From Bacteroidota bacterium (GTDB taxonomy: Bacteria > Bacteroidota > Bacteroidia > Cytophagales > Cyclobacteriaceae): a DNA stretch of 64,000 bases. The stretch is from positions 124,001 through 188,000 of the forward strand of contig VGMW01000003.1 of assembly GCA_016866235.1 (NCBI GenBank), in the 5' to 3' direction. The notes under the pieces are model-generated. The model did no database searches. It was given only the letters and a program-made list of their open reading frames with translations, and was not told the origin of the DNA. The position numbers were made by a program, and so were the translations under genes. Below are positions 47,362 through 57,159 of this stretch, in pieces; the first letter of the stretch is position 1, and every line of letters begins with the position of its first letter.

Positions 47362-47470
47362 TTGTTCATATAAGATCTTTTTGAATTCAACAATAAATTG
47401 TGGATTCAATGGACCTATAAATCGTTTAAAAAAATTAATTACTAGGATCAAATATTAAGCCAGCGATCAA

Positions 47471-47487
47471 AGGTCCCATCGGGACCT
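47471..47487. repeat. Short perfect hairpin AGGTCCC-ATC-GGGACCT
   Basis: 7-bp perfect inverted repeat. Confidence 0.9.
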
Positions 47488-47521
47488 ATTGTCCTTAACG
47501 CACGAATTAAAATTCATATAA

Positions 47522-47538
47522 GGGTCCCATAGGGACCC
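47522..47538. repeat. Short perfect hairpin GGGTCCC-ATA-GGGACCC
   Basis: 7-bp perfect inverted repeat. Confidence 0.9.
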
Positions 47539-47720
47539 ATTCATTCCTATTTCTAATTTTTCAAATCAATCAATTTCATTAGGACCATTATTATTTACGT
47601 GTCGTTAACAAATAATATGATGGATCATCCAGGATTCAATCGACCCGTAAATCATTCCAAAAAATAAAGGCTAAAAAAATCTAAGTCTTGAAATGAAATG
47701 CAACCAATCGATAATAGCCC

Positions 47721-48380
47721 TTAATCCCCCTCCACCACCAAGCCATCATTTAAGCGCAAGATTCGATCGGAAAGGTCAGCCAGCGCAGGGTTATGCGTAA
47801 CCAACACAAACGTCTGACCCAATTCATTCCTAAGCTGTAGAAAAAGCTCATGCAATTCCGCCGCATTTTTTGAATCGAGGTTACCGCTGGGTTCGTCGGC
47901 TAAAACAAGGTCAGGCTTGTTGATCAGTGCCCTGGCAACGGCAACACGCTGCTGCTCTCCTCCAGACAATTCCGATGGCTTATGATCCCCTCGGTCAGAA
48001 AGCCCTAAATAACCCAACAACTCTTTCACACGGTTCTCAAGCGCAACCATCGACGTGCCGGCAATCATGCCCGGGATCATGATGTTCTCCCTTGCAGAAA
48101 ATTCAGGAAGTAGATTATGAAACTGAAAAATAAATCCAATATGCCTGTTCCTGAAGGCAGCCAACTGATTAGAATTTAAATTGAATACGTTCGTACCGCT
48201 GATCACCACCTCACCAGCATTCGGATGGTCAAGGGTACCGATGATGTGCAACAAGGTTGATTTCCCGGCACCGGATGCCCCCATCACCGAAACAATCTCG
48301 CCTTGGGCAATGGTCAGATCAATGCCCTTCAAGACCTGAAGCGATCCATAGGATTTCTTTAATTGTCTGGCACTGACCAT
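47721..48380 (-). CDS. LolD/MacB-type ABC transporter ATP-binding protein
   Basis: [61 protein letters not shown]. Confidence 0.92.
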   Translation of the reverse strand: MVSARQLKKSYGSLQVLKGIDLTIAQGEIVSVMGASGAGKSTLLHIIGTLDHPNAGEVVISGTNVFNLNSNQLAAFRNRHIGFIFQFHNLLPEFSARENIMIPGMIAGTSMVALENRVKELLGYLGLSDRGDHKPSELSGGEQQRVAVARALINKPDLVLADEPSGNLDSKNAAELHELFLQLRNELGQTFVLVTHNPALADLSDRILRLNDGLVVEGD

Positions 48381-48436
48381 GGCTTGGTGTTGAATTAAAG
48401 GTTTAAAAAATTTAGCTTGCCACCAAATTCCGAGCT

Positions 48437-49648
48437 ATGAACATTCATGAATATCAGGCCAAAGATATCCTCAAAAAATTCGGCGTCGCAGTCCAGAACG
48501 GCATCGTTGCCGACACGCCCGACAAAGCACTGGCCGCAGCCAAAGAACTTCAGCAAACAACTGGTACTAAGTGGGTTGTAGTGAAATCTCAAATCCACGC
48601 CGGCGGACGGGGGAAAGGTACTATTCGTGAAACTGGATCCCGTGGTGTCGTACTCGCTAAGTCGCTGGACGAAGTAGTGGAGAAATCCAAAGCCATCCTG
48701 GGCGGCACCCTTGTAACCCACCAAACCGGTCCCGCCGGAAAAAAGGTCAGCAAGGTCCTAATCGCTGAAGATGTCTACTATCCAGGTGAATCAGAGCCTA
48801 AGGAATATTACATGAGCATCCTGTTGGATCGCGCGACCAGCAAGCCCGTTATAATGGCTTCAACCGAAGGCGGAATGAACATTGAGGAGGTTGCAGAAGC
48901 AACACCGGAAAAAATCATTAAGGAGTGGATCGATCCTGCTTATGGATTACAACCCTACCAGGCAAGAAAGGTTGCTTTTGCGCTAGGTCTGGAGGGTAAT
49001 GCTTTCAAGGAAATGGTGAAATTCATTCACTCGTTATACAGTGCCTACATAGGACTTGACGCATCGATGTTTGAAATTAACCCCGTCCTAAAAACCTCCG
49101 ATAGCAAAATTCTGGCTGTTGATGGTAAGGTGAATCTCGATGACAATGCCTTGTTCCGCCACAAAGATTTGGAGGCATTGAGGGACATATCGGAGGAAGA
49201 TCCACTTGAAGTGGAGGCAGGAAAATCAGGATTGAATTACGTCAAGTTGGACGGCAACGTTGGTTGCATGGTCAATGGCGCTGGCTTGGCAATGGCGACA
49301 ATGGATATCATCAAACTTTCAGGCGGTGAGCCAGCTAATTTTCTGGATGTCGGAGGTGGCGCGAATGCCCAAACCGTAGAAGCAGGTTTCCGAATTATCC
49401 TAAAGGATCCTAATGTAAAAGCGATTTTAATCAATATTTTCGGCGGAATTGTGCGGTGCGATCGTGTAGCCAATGGTGTAGTGGAAGCCTATAAAAAGGT
49501 GGGTGATATCCCTGTGCCGATTATTGTTCGGTTGCAGGGAACCAATGCGGAAGAGGGAGCAAAAATCATCCGTGAATCCGGATTAAAAGTATTTTCGGCC
49601 ATTCTTCTGAAAGACGCTGCAAAAAAGATCTCGGAAGTATTGCAATAA
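48437..49648 (+). CDS. sucC: Succinyl-CoA synthetase beta subunit (ADP-forming)
   Basis: [73 protein letters not shown]. Confidence 0.97.
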   Translation: MNIHEYQAKDILKKFGVAVQNGIVADTPDKALAAAKELQQTTGTKWVVVKSQIHAGGRGKGTIRETGSRGVVLAKSLDEVVEKSKAILGGTLVTHQTGPAGKKVSKVLIAEDVYYPGESEPKEYYMSILLDRATSKPVIMASTEGGMNIEEVAEATPEKIIKEWIDPAYGLQPYQARKVAFALGLEGNAFKEMVKFIHSLYSAYIGLDASMFEINPVLKTSDSKILAVDGKVNLDDNALFRHKDLEALRDISEEDPLEVEAGKSGLNYVKLDGNVGCMVNGAGLAMATMDIIKLSGGEPANFLDVGGGANAQTVEAGFRIILKDPNVKAILINIFGGIVRCDRVANGVVEAYKKVGDIPVPIIVRLQGTNAEEGAKIIRESGLKVFSAILLKDAAKKISEVLQ

Positions 49649-49685
49649 AACCTTTCTGGGTAAATTTAATCTCCAAAATTTCATC

Positions 49686-50552
49686 GTGGTGAGATTAAAC
49701 CTTTTACTGATTGCGATCCTTCTACCATTTATTTGTGACGCGCAATCGTTTTTTAATCTCCGAAGACATAGAAACCTTACAGTTTTCGCTGGTTCCGGGA
49801 CTGCAGCATATTTTGGTGAATTATCGAATCCTGGTAAGCTCAACAAGCCCAGGTATAGTTTCGTTGCAGGCTCTGAATTCTTTTTTCTGCCACGATTTTC
49901 ATTGCGCGCAGAAGCCATTTGGTTCCGGATCGCAGGGGATGATGCGATTGCAAACGATGACCGAAAACTTCGCAACCTCTCCTTTTTTGCGAACAACAAA
50001 GAGTTCAACGCCGTAGCAACGGTCAATCTCGTGCCGCTACCCTCCCGGTTTGATCTTCGATCGTATTTTAATGTCTATGGTTTTGCCGGAATGGGATTAC
50101 TGGTCATGAACCCGAAAACCAAGTACGATGGAAAAACTTATGCCTTACAGCCCATTCAAACCGAAGGCGTGGCATACAGTCGATTTCAACCTGCCTTTCC
50201 GGTTGGATTTGGAATCCGATTCACCTACAAAATGGCGGCAAGTATTGTCGCCGAGGGTGGCTATCGGTTTTTGAGAACAGATTACTTGGATGATGTAAGT
50301 GGAATTCCAGACCCTGATCGGCCAACAAAAGGAAAGTTTCCAGATCCAGCCACGCTTTCAAGTGATATCGCTAGAACACTTTCAGATCGTAGTAACGGAC
50401 AAGCTGTGGTCCGTGGAAATCCAACATTTAACGATGGTTATTTCCTTTTCAACATCAAGCTGGAATACTATCTCGAGCATGCCTTTGACCCATTTCATAA
50501 GGATCGCCTGAAGACCATACGAGCCATAGATAAGGCCCCGAGGCGAAAATAA
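49686..50552 (+). CDS. Outer membrane beta-barrel protein (DUF6089-like)
   Basis: Signal peptide; RNLTVFAGSGTAAYFGELSNPG; FNVYGFAGMGLLVMNPKTKYDGK; VAEGGYRFLRTDYLDDVSG. Confidence 0.8.
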   Translation: MVRLNLLLIAILLPFICDAQSFFNLRRHRNLTVFAGSGTAAYFGELSNPGKLNKPRYSFVAGSEFFFLPRFSLRAEAIWFRIAGDDAIANDDRKLRNLSFFANNKEFNAVATVNLVPLPSRFDLRSYFNVYGFAGMGLLVMNPKTKYDGKTYALQPIQTEGVAYSRFQPAFPVGFGIRFTYKMAASIVAEGGYRFLRTDYLDDVSGIPDPDRPTKGKFPDPATLSSDIARTLSDRSNGQAVVRGNPTFNDGYFLFNIKLEYYLEHAFDPFHKDRLKTIRAIDKAPRRK

Positions 50553-50555
50553 CCC

Positions 50556-53500
50556 TCATCGACTCACCACCCATTTGATCGTTTTTGTACTGGCTGATGT
50601 GCTGATTTCAACCAGATATACGCCTGGCTTGATGCCTTCGATGCTAAGTTCATTTCCAGGAGTTGGCTGATGTTTTTCCAATACCATTCTACCGAGTTGA
50701 TCCCTGACCACAACCCTGACCAGATGCTCACCTCCTGTAAAAATTCTAAATCTGCCGTCTGCAGATGGATTAGGATAAAGTCTGAATGCCTCCTTTGTGT
50801 CCATAAAATCCGCTTTACGCTTCCTAATGAAAAACCGGTTCAAGGAAACGCTGTCACGAAGTTCAAATGAATACGAACCCCCTGTAATCCTATGGGCTTC
50901 ATTTAGTTCCCGATCAACAAGCTCCAGGTCATCCAAGTTAAACCCTGATGCTGGTTCAAATCGAAGGCTCATACTTGATGTTTTAGGTGCTCTTATTTCA
51001 ATCGGTATTTCCGTAACATCCGAGATGGCATAATGCGCCATGGACTGCCCATCTTCAGATCGGAGATTCACAGATAATTTCTCGCCAGGAAGGGCAAATC
51101 CATGTTGATGTGAATCAATATTACCCTTTGATGTTGAGTTCATTACAAAGAAAGAACTTACCTCTGCTTGATCTGATTTAAGTATGATTCTTAGGTGTGG
51201 ATAAATCGACGCTGACTGGCGATAAAACCGCGCCTGACTTGTTTTGGCTTGCTCATGTGCCACCAACCTTGGATTGGCTCCGGTGCTATGTATCCAGAAG
51301 GCCTGCCCCAGCGCGATCTTTCCACCAGGTAAATCACCAATTCCTGTAGACGCGTCATAAGTTTTATAGGTTCCATTGGACACATCTTTAACAAATATCA
51401 GCGGATGGATATTCACCATTGGCCCTCCCCGACCATCAGACCATTTGGACGGATCCAATGACCAAACAATGTCCGAGGGGTAAGGATTCGCCACCAGGTT
51501 CCATCCATCATCGGGCCAGTTGGGTGGATTGGAGAACGTATGGGTGACTTTCAAATCAACATCGCCTCTTGATTCCCCTGACTTCAATTCACCCTTGACC
51601 GTCCAATGGAATCCCTTCCAGGCCCAGTAGTCATTTGGCATAAGTATATACCCTCTACCAGACCACAATGGACTGGTAAAACCCTGTCGAACAAACCCAT
51701 AATCCTTATACCCGAGTACAGTTTCTTCATAACTGTAGGAATATCGAAGGTTAAACCAATCGCAAGGAACTAGGTCCTGGAAACGGGCACCTGACACCGG
51801 ACTACCAATGTAGCGGTAATCCCGACCCACCGGAGGCATGTACCGTCTAACTGAAATCTGTCCAATAAGCCGTGTGGTTAACGGTATTGGATCGATCCCG
51901 GCAGACCCCGCAGGACTTGTCTCTAACACCAGCAGTCCATCGCCACAATGGAGAATCGAATGATCGCCCAGTTTGAGCCTGCCTGTAAGATTTATTCCCG
52001 TTTGAACGGTAACCGTATCCTTTGTAAGAACTTTTAGATCACGTACCGCGAGCCTATGAGTACCTGAAATGATCTGCTTTCCCTGCCCGATTAAATCCAC
52101 CTGTGCCGAATCAGCATGGATTGGGCCGTTCAACCTTAGATCTCCCCCAATTTGTACCTGCTCTGGAATTAACAGTGATCCCGAAACAGTCAAATGATTC
52201 AATGCTAGCGGTGCATTACCCTTCAATTGACCTTCACCTGAAAATTGAACAGTACCATTCGCCGCTTCAAAAACTCCATTGTTGTCAAAAATCCCATCAA
52301 TCTCCATGACTGCAGGTGCTTTGATGTATGCATTATTGACCACGGAGCCAGTCTTTAATGTATCACCTGTTATTTTAAATCTACCACTATTGATTATCAA
52401 TGATTTATCAATCTCTAATTGATTTAAAATCTCAATTGAATCTTTCACTCCAACCACCACATTATTCAAGGAACCTAGGGCCTCATTTCCTGATTTCATG
52501 GATTGTCCATAATAATAAAGGTCATAGGATCCCGATCTAGGCGGTATGCCCGTGTATTCAGCACTAGACCATCTGATCACTTTTGAATCAGTCCCAATGG
52601 TTAATGAGTCGGTAAGATTTGCAAGTCTACCATTAGACAGGATCAATGAGTCAGAAACCATAACCGCCCGATTTAATGAAACCACACCCCCAAGGTCAAC
52701 CTTCATTGTACTTAAAGCACCTCTTGACTCCGGGCCAGCCTCCAATGAATTGAATACCTGCCCACTTGCATATTCCAGATGGTAGGGGCCTCCGGTCGGT
52801 GGATTTGAATTCAATGCCGCTAAAGCAGCGTCGGGTGTTCTGATTATGGAGGCATTAGGATCCATGGAAAGGAAATTTCCAACCTCAAACTCACCATCCT
52901 TCAGAAAAAGCTGACCTGTAATATTGAGTGGTGACTTTAAACGAATGTGCGGCGTGATCGGAACGCCAGTAATAGGATTGGTCTGCGCAGATCTGTCCAA
53001 TATGAGTTTTCCAAGGTTATTCGCGGAACCTGAGAAGGCAAGGTTGTTATCAATCCCTCCGAAGGCTGATGTAATCAGCAAAACTGAACTCATGTCGGAC
53101 ATCAGGACTCCGTTAGGCTGGTTGGTCTGGATGTTTCTTTGTAGCTCTAGGCTCGTGCCACCAAAATCCAGTCTGCCGCCGAATAGAATCATCGGGGAAA
53201 TTATTTTAAGTGGTGCCGTTATTTTCAGATCACCAGATTGGATGGTCAGTCCACCGGTGTATCCTGATGCAGTGGAAAAATTTCCAAGTACCAGTTCCTG
53301 ATCGATTTGTAATCGGGTATTTCCTCCGGGAATATTCAGATTTAGTGATTCTAGGTTAAAAGGTTGATCAACTGGAAATGATCTGGAGAAAACCCTTGGT
53401 GAACCACCAATGTTAACCTGAGAATTATTTCCACGGAATTGAATAAATCGACTTCCCCTGAAATCACCATTTAAATTGAGGACAGTATTCCCCGTATTGG

Positions 53501-55061
53501 ACGTAAGGCTACTGGAAATCACCATGCCATTTCCTTCCAACACCAATGCGCCATCGACCGTAAGTGCCACAGCCGATGTTTGATTACTGGTATTTACCTC
53601 TATACCACCACCGGAGATATCCAGATTACCCCTGACCGTCAGGTTATTTTTAGACACCACGAGATTACCTCGTATAATAGAGAGATCACCTCCGCAAACA
53701 GCAGTTGTACCGGTGGCTGCGGTGGATACCCCTGTGGAATTATCAATGATGGATTTAACTCCACTGGTTGATGGATGGTCACCTCCAATAAATTGTGGAC
53801 TTGTGCCGCCATAAATAATGGTTGATCCTGAACGCCAGGTTTGTGTTCTGACCTTTATGGAACCATTATTGTTCTGCCCTTTTTGAATGGCACCCAGCGG
53901 GTCAGATGACTCCACGATCAATGTCGCGCCGCCGGTAAGGTCACCACATTCGAAAGTGTTACCGACAAAACTTGATCCATCAGGAACCCTTACAAATGCA
54001 CCTGGTGCCAGATGATAATGGAATGATCCTACGATATTTCCACGATTGATGAATAGCTGTGTTGTTCTTCCCTCTAAAAACAAATCCCCTACCCGATTGG
54101 AGTAAGCAACACTGGCATCAATGGTACCGCCCTCTAAACGAAAGTCACCCTTTACCCTCAAATCAGCACCAGAGGAAGATGTACCACCGGATCCGCTGCT
54201 GAAATAGAGTAAGCCCTGATTCATAAAAAATCTACCCGCAATATTGAACACTGAAATTCCTTGTTCACAGTATCGTGATCCAAGTGGATTGGAAGACCGA
54301 AAATTAAAATCACCACCTACGGAAACCGTTACTAAACTATTGCATAACCCTGTTTTTGAAATAGAGAATCTGGCGCTTCCATCAACATTAAAATCACCAC
54401 CGATTGAAAGATTGTGGTTGGAAGCTTTGGTTAGCCTAAGGACTTGTCCATTGGTCGTTTTTATGGTGAAGGAGCCGCTAATATTGCTCAGTAAACCATT
54501 CAAAAAGAAGTCGGCTGTGAGCAGAGGTGTATCCCAAACCACATTTCCGAAAGATTGTGACCATTGTCCAGCGGACGTAGCCTCGGTGGTTGATGTATAG
54601 CCAATGATAGAAACAGTTGAAAAATTTGACCAGCTGGCCAAAGGAATGACACCCTCTGAATCTGAGAAGTTGTGCAGATAGGTAGATTCCGGACCGAAAA
54701 TTAGGCCATCGCGGTCACCTTGAAGTGCGCCTCGATTGATGATCTTTCCACCCGATCCAACGATAAGGTATCGGTTTGAAGGCCCCTTGGTTACTTCAGC
54801 TGTTGAGGAGAGTTCTAGTGTTCCAAGGATAAGCGTGTTATCAAGCGCAATCTTTTCGTTGATCAACAGTTGATGCCCTGATTGCACGGTTATGGAATCG
54901 CTGCTTGCATTTGGGAATGTACTGGATGTAATCCATCCGCTGGTTGAATAAACTTCCCAAACCGTTTTATCGATCCAGTTTCCACTTTTTGCAGATCTGA
55001 ATACCTGCGAATAAGAAGGGATGCAAAAAAGTAGAAATAGTAAAGGCGTTAGAATTTTCAT
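50556..55061 (-). CDS. Large (1501 aa) secreted beta-helix-like surface protein with T9SS type A C-terminal sorting domain
   Basis: Signal peptide; FRSAKSGNWIDKTVWEV...ITVQSGHQLLIN; repetitive G/N-rich strands; C-terminal FRLYPNPSADGRFRIFT...GIKPGVYLVEIS...TIKWVVSR. Confidence 0.85.
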   Translation of the reverse strand: MKILTPLLFLLFCIPSYSQVFRSAKSGNWIDKTVWEVYSTSGWITSSTFPNASSDSITVQSGHQLLINEKIALDNTLILGTLELSSTAEVTKGPSNRYLIVGSGGKIINRGALQGDRDGLIFGPESTYLHNFSDSEGVIPLASWSNFSTVSIIGYTSTTEATSAGQWSQSFGNVVWDTPLLTADFFLNGLLSNISGSFTIKTTNGQVLRLTKASNHNLSIGGDFNVDGSARFSISKTGLCNSLVTVSVGGDFNFRSSNPLGSRYCEQGISVFNIAGRFFMNQGLLYFSSGSGGTSSSGADLRVKGDFRLEGGTIDASVAYSNRVGDLFLEGRTTQLFINRGNIVGSFHYHLAPGAFVRVPDGSSFVGNTFECGDLTGGATLIVESSDPLGAIQKGQNNNGSIKVRTQTWRSGSTIIYGGTSPQFIGGDHPSTSGVKSIIDNSTGVSTAATGTTAVCGGDLSIIRGNLVVSKNNLTVRGNLDISGGGIEVNTSNQTSAVALTVDGALVLEGNGMVISSSLTSNTGNTVLNLNGDFRGSRFIQFRGNNSQVNIGGSPRVFSRSFPVDQPFNLESLNLNIPGGNTRLQIDQELVLGNFSTASGYTGGLTIQSGDLKITAPLKIISPMILFGGRLDFGGTSLELQRNIQTNQPNGVLMSDMSSVLLITSAFGGIDNNLAFSGSANNLGKLILDRSAQTNPITGVPITPHIRLKSPLNITGQLFLKDGEFEVGNFLSMDPNASIIRTPDAALAALNSNPPTGGPYHLEYASGQVFNSLEAGPESRGALSTMKVDLGGVVSLNRAVMVSDSLILSNGRLANLTDSLTIGTDSKVIRWSSAEYTGIPPRSGSYDLYYYGQSMKSGNEALGSLNNVVVGVKDSIEILNQLEIDKSLIINSGRFKITGDTLKTGSVVNNAYIKAPAVMEIDGIFDNNGVFEAANGTVQFSGEGQLKGNAPLALNHLTVSGSLLIPEQVQIGGDLRLNGPIHADSAQVDLIGQGKQIISGTHRLAVRDLKVLTKDTVTVQTGINLTGRLKLGDHSILHCGDGLLVLETSPAGSAGIDPIPLTTRLIGQISVRRYMPPVGRDYRYIGSPVSGARFQDLVPCDWFNLRYSYSYEETVLGYKDYGFVRQGFTSPLWSGRGYILMPNDYWAWKGFHWTVKGELKSGESRGDVDLKVTHTFSNPPNWPDDGWNLVANPYPSDIVWSLDPSKWSDGRGGPMVNIHPLIFVKDVSNGTYKTYDASTGIGDLPGGKIALGQAFWIHSTGANPRLVAHEQAKTSQARFYRQSASIYPHLRIILKSDQAEVSSFFVMNSTSKGNIDSHQHGFALPGEKLSVNLRSEDGQSMAHYAISDVTEIPIEIRAPKTSSMSLRFEPASGFNLDDLELVDRELNEAHRITGGSYSFELRDSVSLNRFFIRKRKADFMDTKEAFRLYPNPSADGRFRIFTGGEHLVRVVVRDQLGRMVLEKHQPTPGNELSIEGIKPGVYLVEISTSASTKTIKWVVSR

Positions 55062-55158
55062 GGTCTTTTTTGACCACGAAAATGATTAACCGGTTACTTT
55101 CAGGCTACGGGAAAAACACCCAATTGGAAGGGGATTTTGACGGGTTTTTTTGGCCTGC

Positions 55159-56298
55159 CTACCCTTCCGAAACTCTAAATTTATAATAAGTTGATTTGAA
55201 TTCAGGGACTATCTCTTTCATCAAGGCTACCATTTTTAGTTCATTCCGATCCTGAATCAACTCATAAAACAGATCAACTAAAATTGAGATTTCTTTAAAG
55301 TCCATTTCTTGAATCTTTGCCTTCAAAATTTTTGGATGGTGTGTAGGAATGGTGTTTTCAGTTTGATAGAATAATTCCTCAGATAGCTTTTCGCCCTCAC
55401 GCAGACCTGTAAATACAATTTCAATATCTTTTCCTTGTTCTTTACCCGACAATTCAATCATTCTTTTAGCCAGGTCTAAAATGCTAATTGGCGTACCCAT
55501 ATCAAAGAGAAAAATTTCTCCTCCCTGACCAATTGCACCTGCTTCGAGGACAAGCCTGCATGCCTCCGGTACAGACATAAAATATCGACACACCTCGGGA
55601 TGAGTAACTGTAAGAGGTCCACCAGATTTAATTTGACGTTGGAAAATCGTGAAGACTGAGCCACTGGAACCCATTACATTACCGAACCGCGTAGTAACAA
55701 ATTGAGCATATCCGTAATTAGATTTTCCCAAAGACTGCACATAGAGCTCCGCGACCCTTTTCGTGCAGCCCATGATACTTGTAGGATTTATAGCCTTATC
55801 GGTTGAAATCATAATGAACTTTTCAACTCCAAATTTAAGCGCAAAGTCAGCAACTATTTTTGTCCCAAGTATATTAACACGGACGGCCTCAGAAGGATTT
55901 TTTTCCATCATCGGTAAATGCTTATACGCGGCAGCGTGATAGATGACTTCAGGCTTGAATTCCTCGAATATAGATTCCATTCTACCCTTATCTGTTACAT
56001 CGGCAAGCAAGTAAACCAAGCGTGCCTTTCCCTTGATCTCAGCAAGCTCCAATTCAAGTTCGTACAGCTGTGTTTCTACCTAATCAACTAAGATTAGGAC
56101 ACGAGGCTGAAGGTTTAATATTTGCCTGAAGAGTTCAGAGCCTATGGAACCTGCAGCCCCTGTAATTAAAACAGACTTGTTAACGGTGGTTGACAAGAGA
56201 ACGCTGTCAGATAAAACAATTTCATCTCTACCAAGAACATCTTCTACGGTGAAGTTTTTTATTTTACTTAATTCATCCTTAATTATTCTATCCTTCAT
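55159..56298 (-). pseudogene. CapD/FlaA1-like nucleoside-diphosphate-sugar epimerase/dehydratase, N-terminally truncated with in-frame TAG
   Basis: Two same-frame ORFs: SVLITGAAGSIGSELFRQI...VLILVD-TAG(56080-56082)-VETQLYELELELAEI...AAYKHLPMMEKNP...ISTDKAINPTSIMGCTKRVAEL. No in-frame upstream extension to supply the N-terminal TM domain (stop at 56329-56331). Confidence 0.8.
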
Positions 56299-56370
56299 GT
56301 CAGAGTATTTAGGTCGTTTTTTAGGATGTTATCATGAAAACAAATCCAATGAAGGACCAAAAAAATAAAG

Positions 56371-56574
56371 TCATAAGGACTGACTTTTTTTAGTAGAGAA
56401 TCTTGTAATCAGAAGGGAAAAAATAAATCCAGAAAAGCAACCCATGATCACCAACATCCATATGAAATCATCAACGGGCACGGTACCAGGGTTGGATGGC
56501 GGCGGAGGAGGTTGCCCAGCCATCAAGTCAACAAAAGAGATACTATAAATGACAAATAATAAGAATCTTTTCAT
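56371..56574 (-). CDS. 67-aa small protein: signal peptide, polyproline, PVDD, TM, basic tail (PID-CTERM-like)
   Basis: MKRFLLFVIYSISFVDLMAGQPPPPPSNPGTVPVDDFIWMLVIMGCFSGFIFSLLITRFSTKKSQSL. Confidence 0.6.
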   Translation of the reverse strand: MKRFLLFVIYSISFVDLMAGQPPPPPSNPGTVPVDDFIWMLVIMGCFSGFIFSLLITRFSTKKSQSL

Positions 56575-56589
56575 TCGGATATACTCAAA

Positions 56590-57159
56590 TTAATGTTTTG
56601 GAATAATTAATTTCTTCATTTGTTGACCCGAGCTATGAGTCAATTTCAGGAAATATACACCCGGCTTAAACTCAGTTAAATCAATTCGATTATCAGTTAG
56701 CCCTGAAAAATGACTGATCTTCAACCCTGAAGAATTAAATATCTGCAATACACAATCTGAGATTCTTTGATTGGAATTGATAAATACAAAGTTACTAAGT
56801 GAAGGATTTGGATAAATTTCAAATGCCAGGAAATCCTTTTTTGTTTTTGGCTTAAGGGAGAGATAAAACCTATCTCTAACGTCATTACCGGGTTCATGAA
56901 CAACAAAATCATATTTCCGATTTTCAATAAGCACAGAGTGACCAGTATAGTTATCAATAAGATAAAGATTGTGACTAAAAATAAAATCTTCCGCAAACTC
57001 AAAATTTAAACTGTACAATCCTTTATCTCGCACCCTATAACCAATTGGAATTCTCAAAGAATCAAGTATCGAAAGTTTGGTGAACTCAGGATTTAATTTG
57101 TTTTGAATTAAGACATCTAGGAAACTCGCACTCCCGCGTGTTCCTTTTCTAATCCTCAC
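56590..57159 (-). pseudogene. C-terminal remnant of a T9SS-sorted protein (no signal peptide)
   Basis: FLAFEIYPNPSLSNFVFINSNQ...IDLTEFKPGVYFLKLTHSSGQQMKKLIIPKH T9SS type A domain; GTG 'start' overlaps the stop of the preceding gene; no signal peptide. Confidence 0.65.

Larger units (their letters stand above)
47142..47477. repeat. Two-copy 168-bp tandem direct repeat
   Basis: Copy 1 47142-47309, copy 2 47310-47477, 9 mismatches and no indels by eye (about 95% identity). Confidence 0.95.

Noticed and set aside
47100-47700. CRISPR array or satellite interpretation of the repeat region
   Set aside because: Only two long tandem copies; no regular short repeat/spacer periodicity and no cas genes in the window.
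49583-50026. 147-aa minus-strand ORF across sucC 3' end and the barrel gene
   Set aside because: Antisense to two supported CDSs; no signal peptide or motif.
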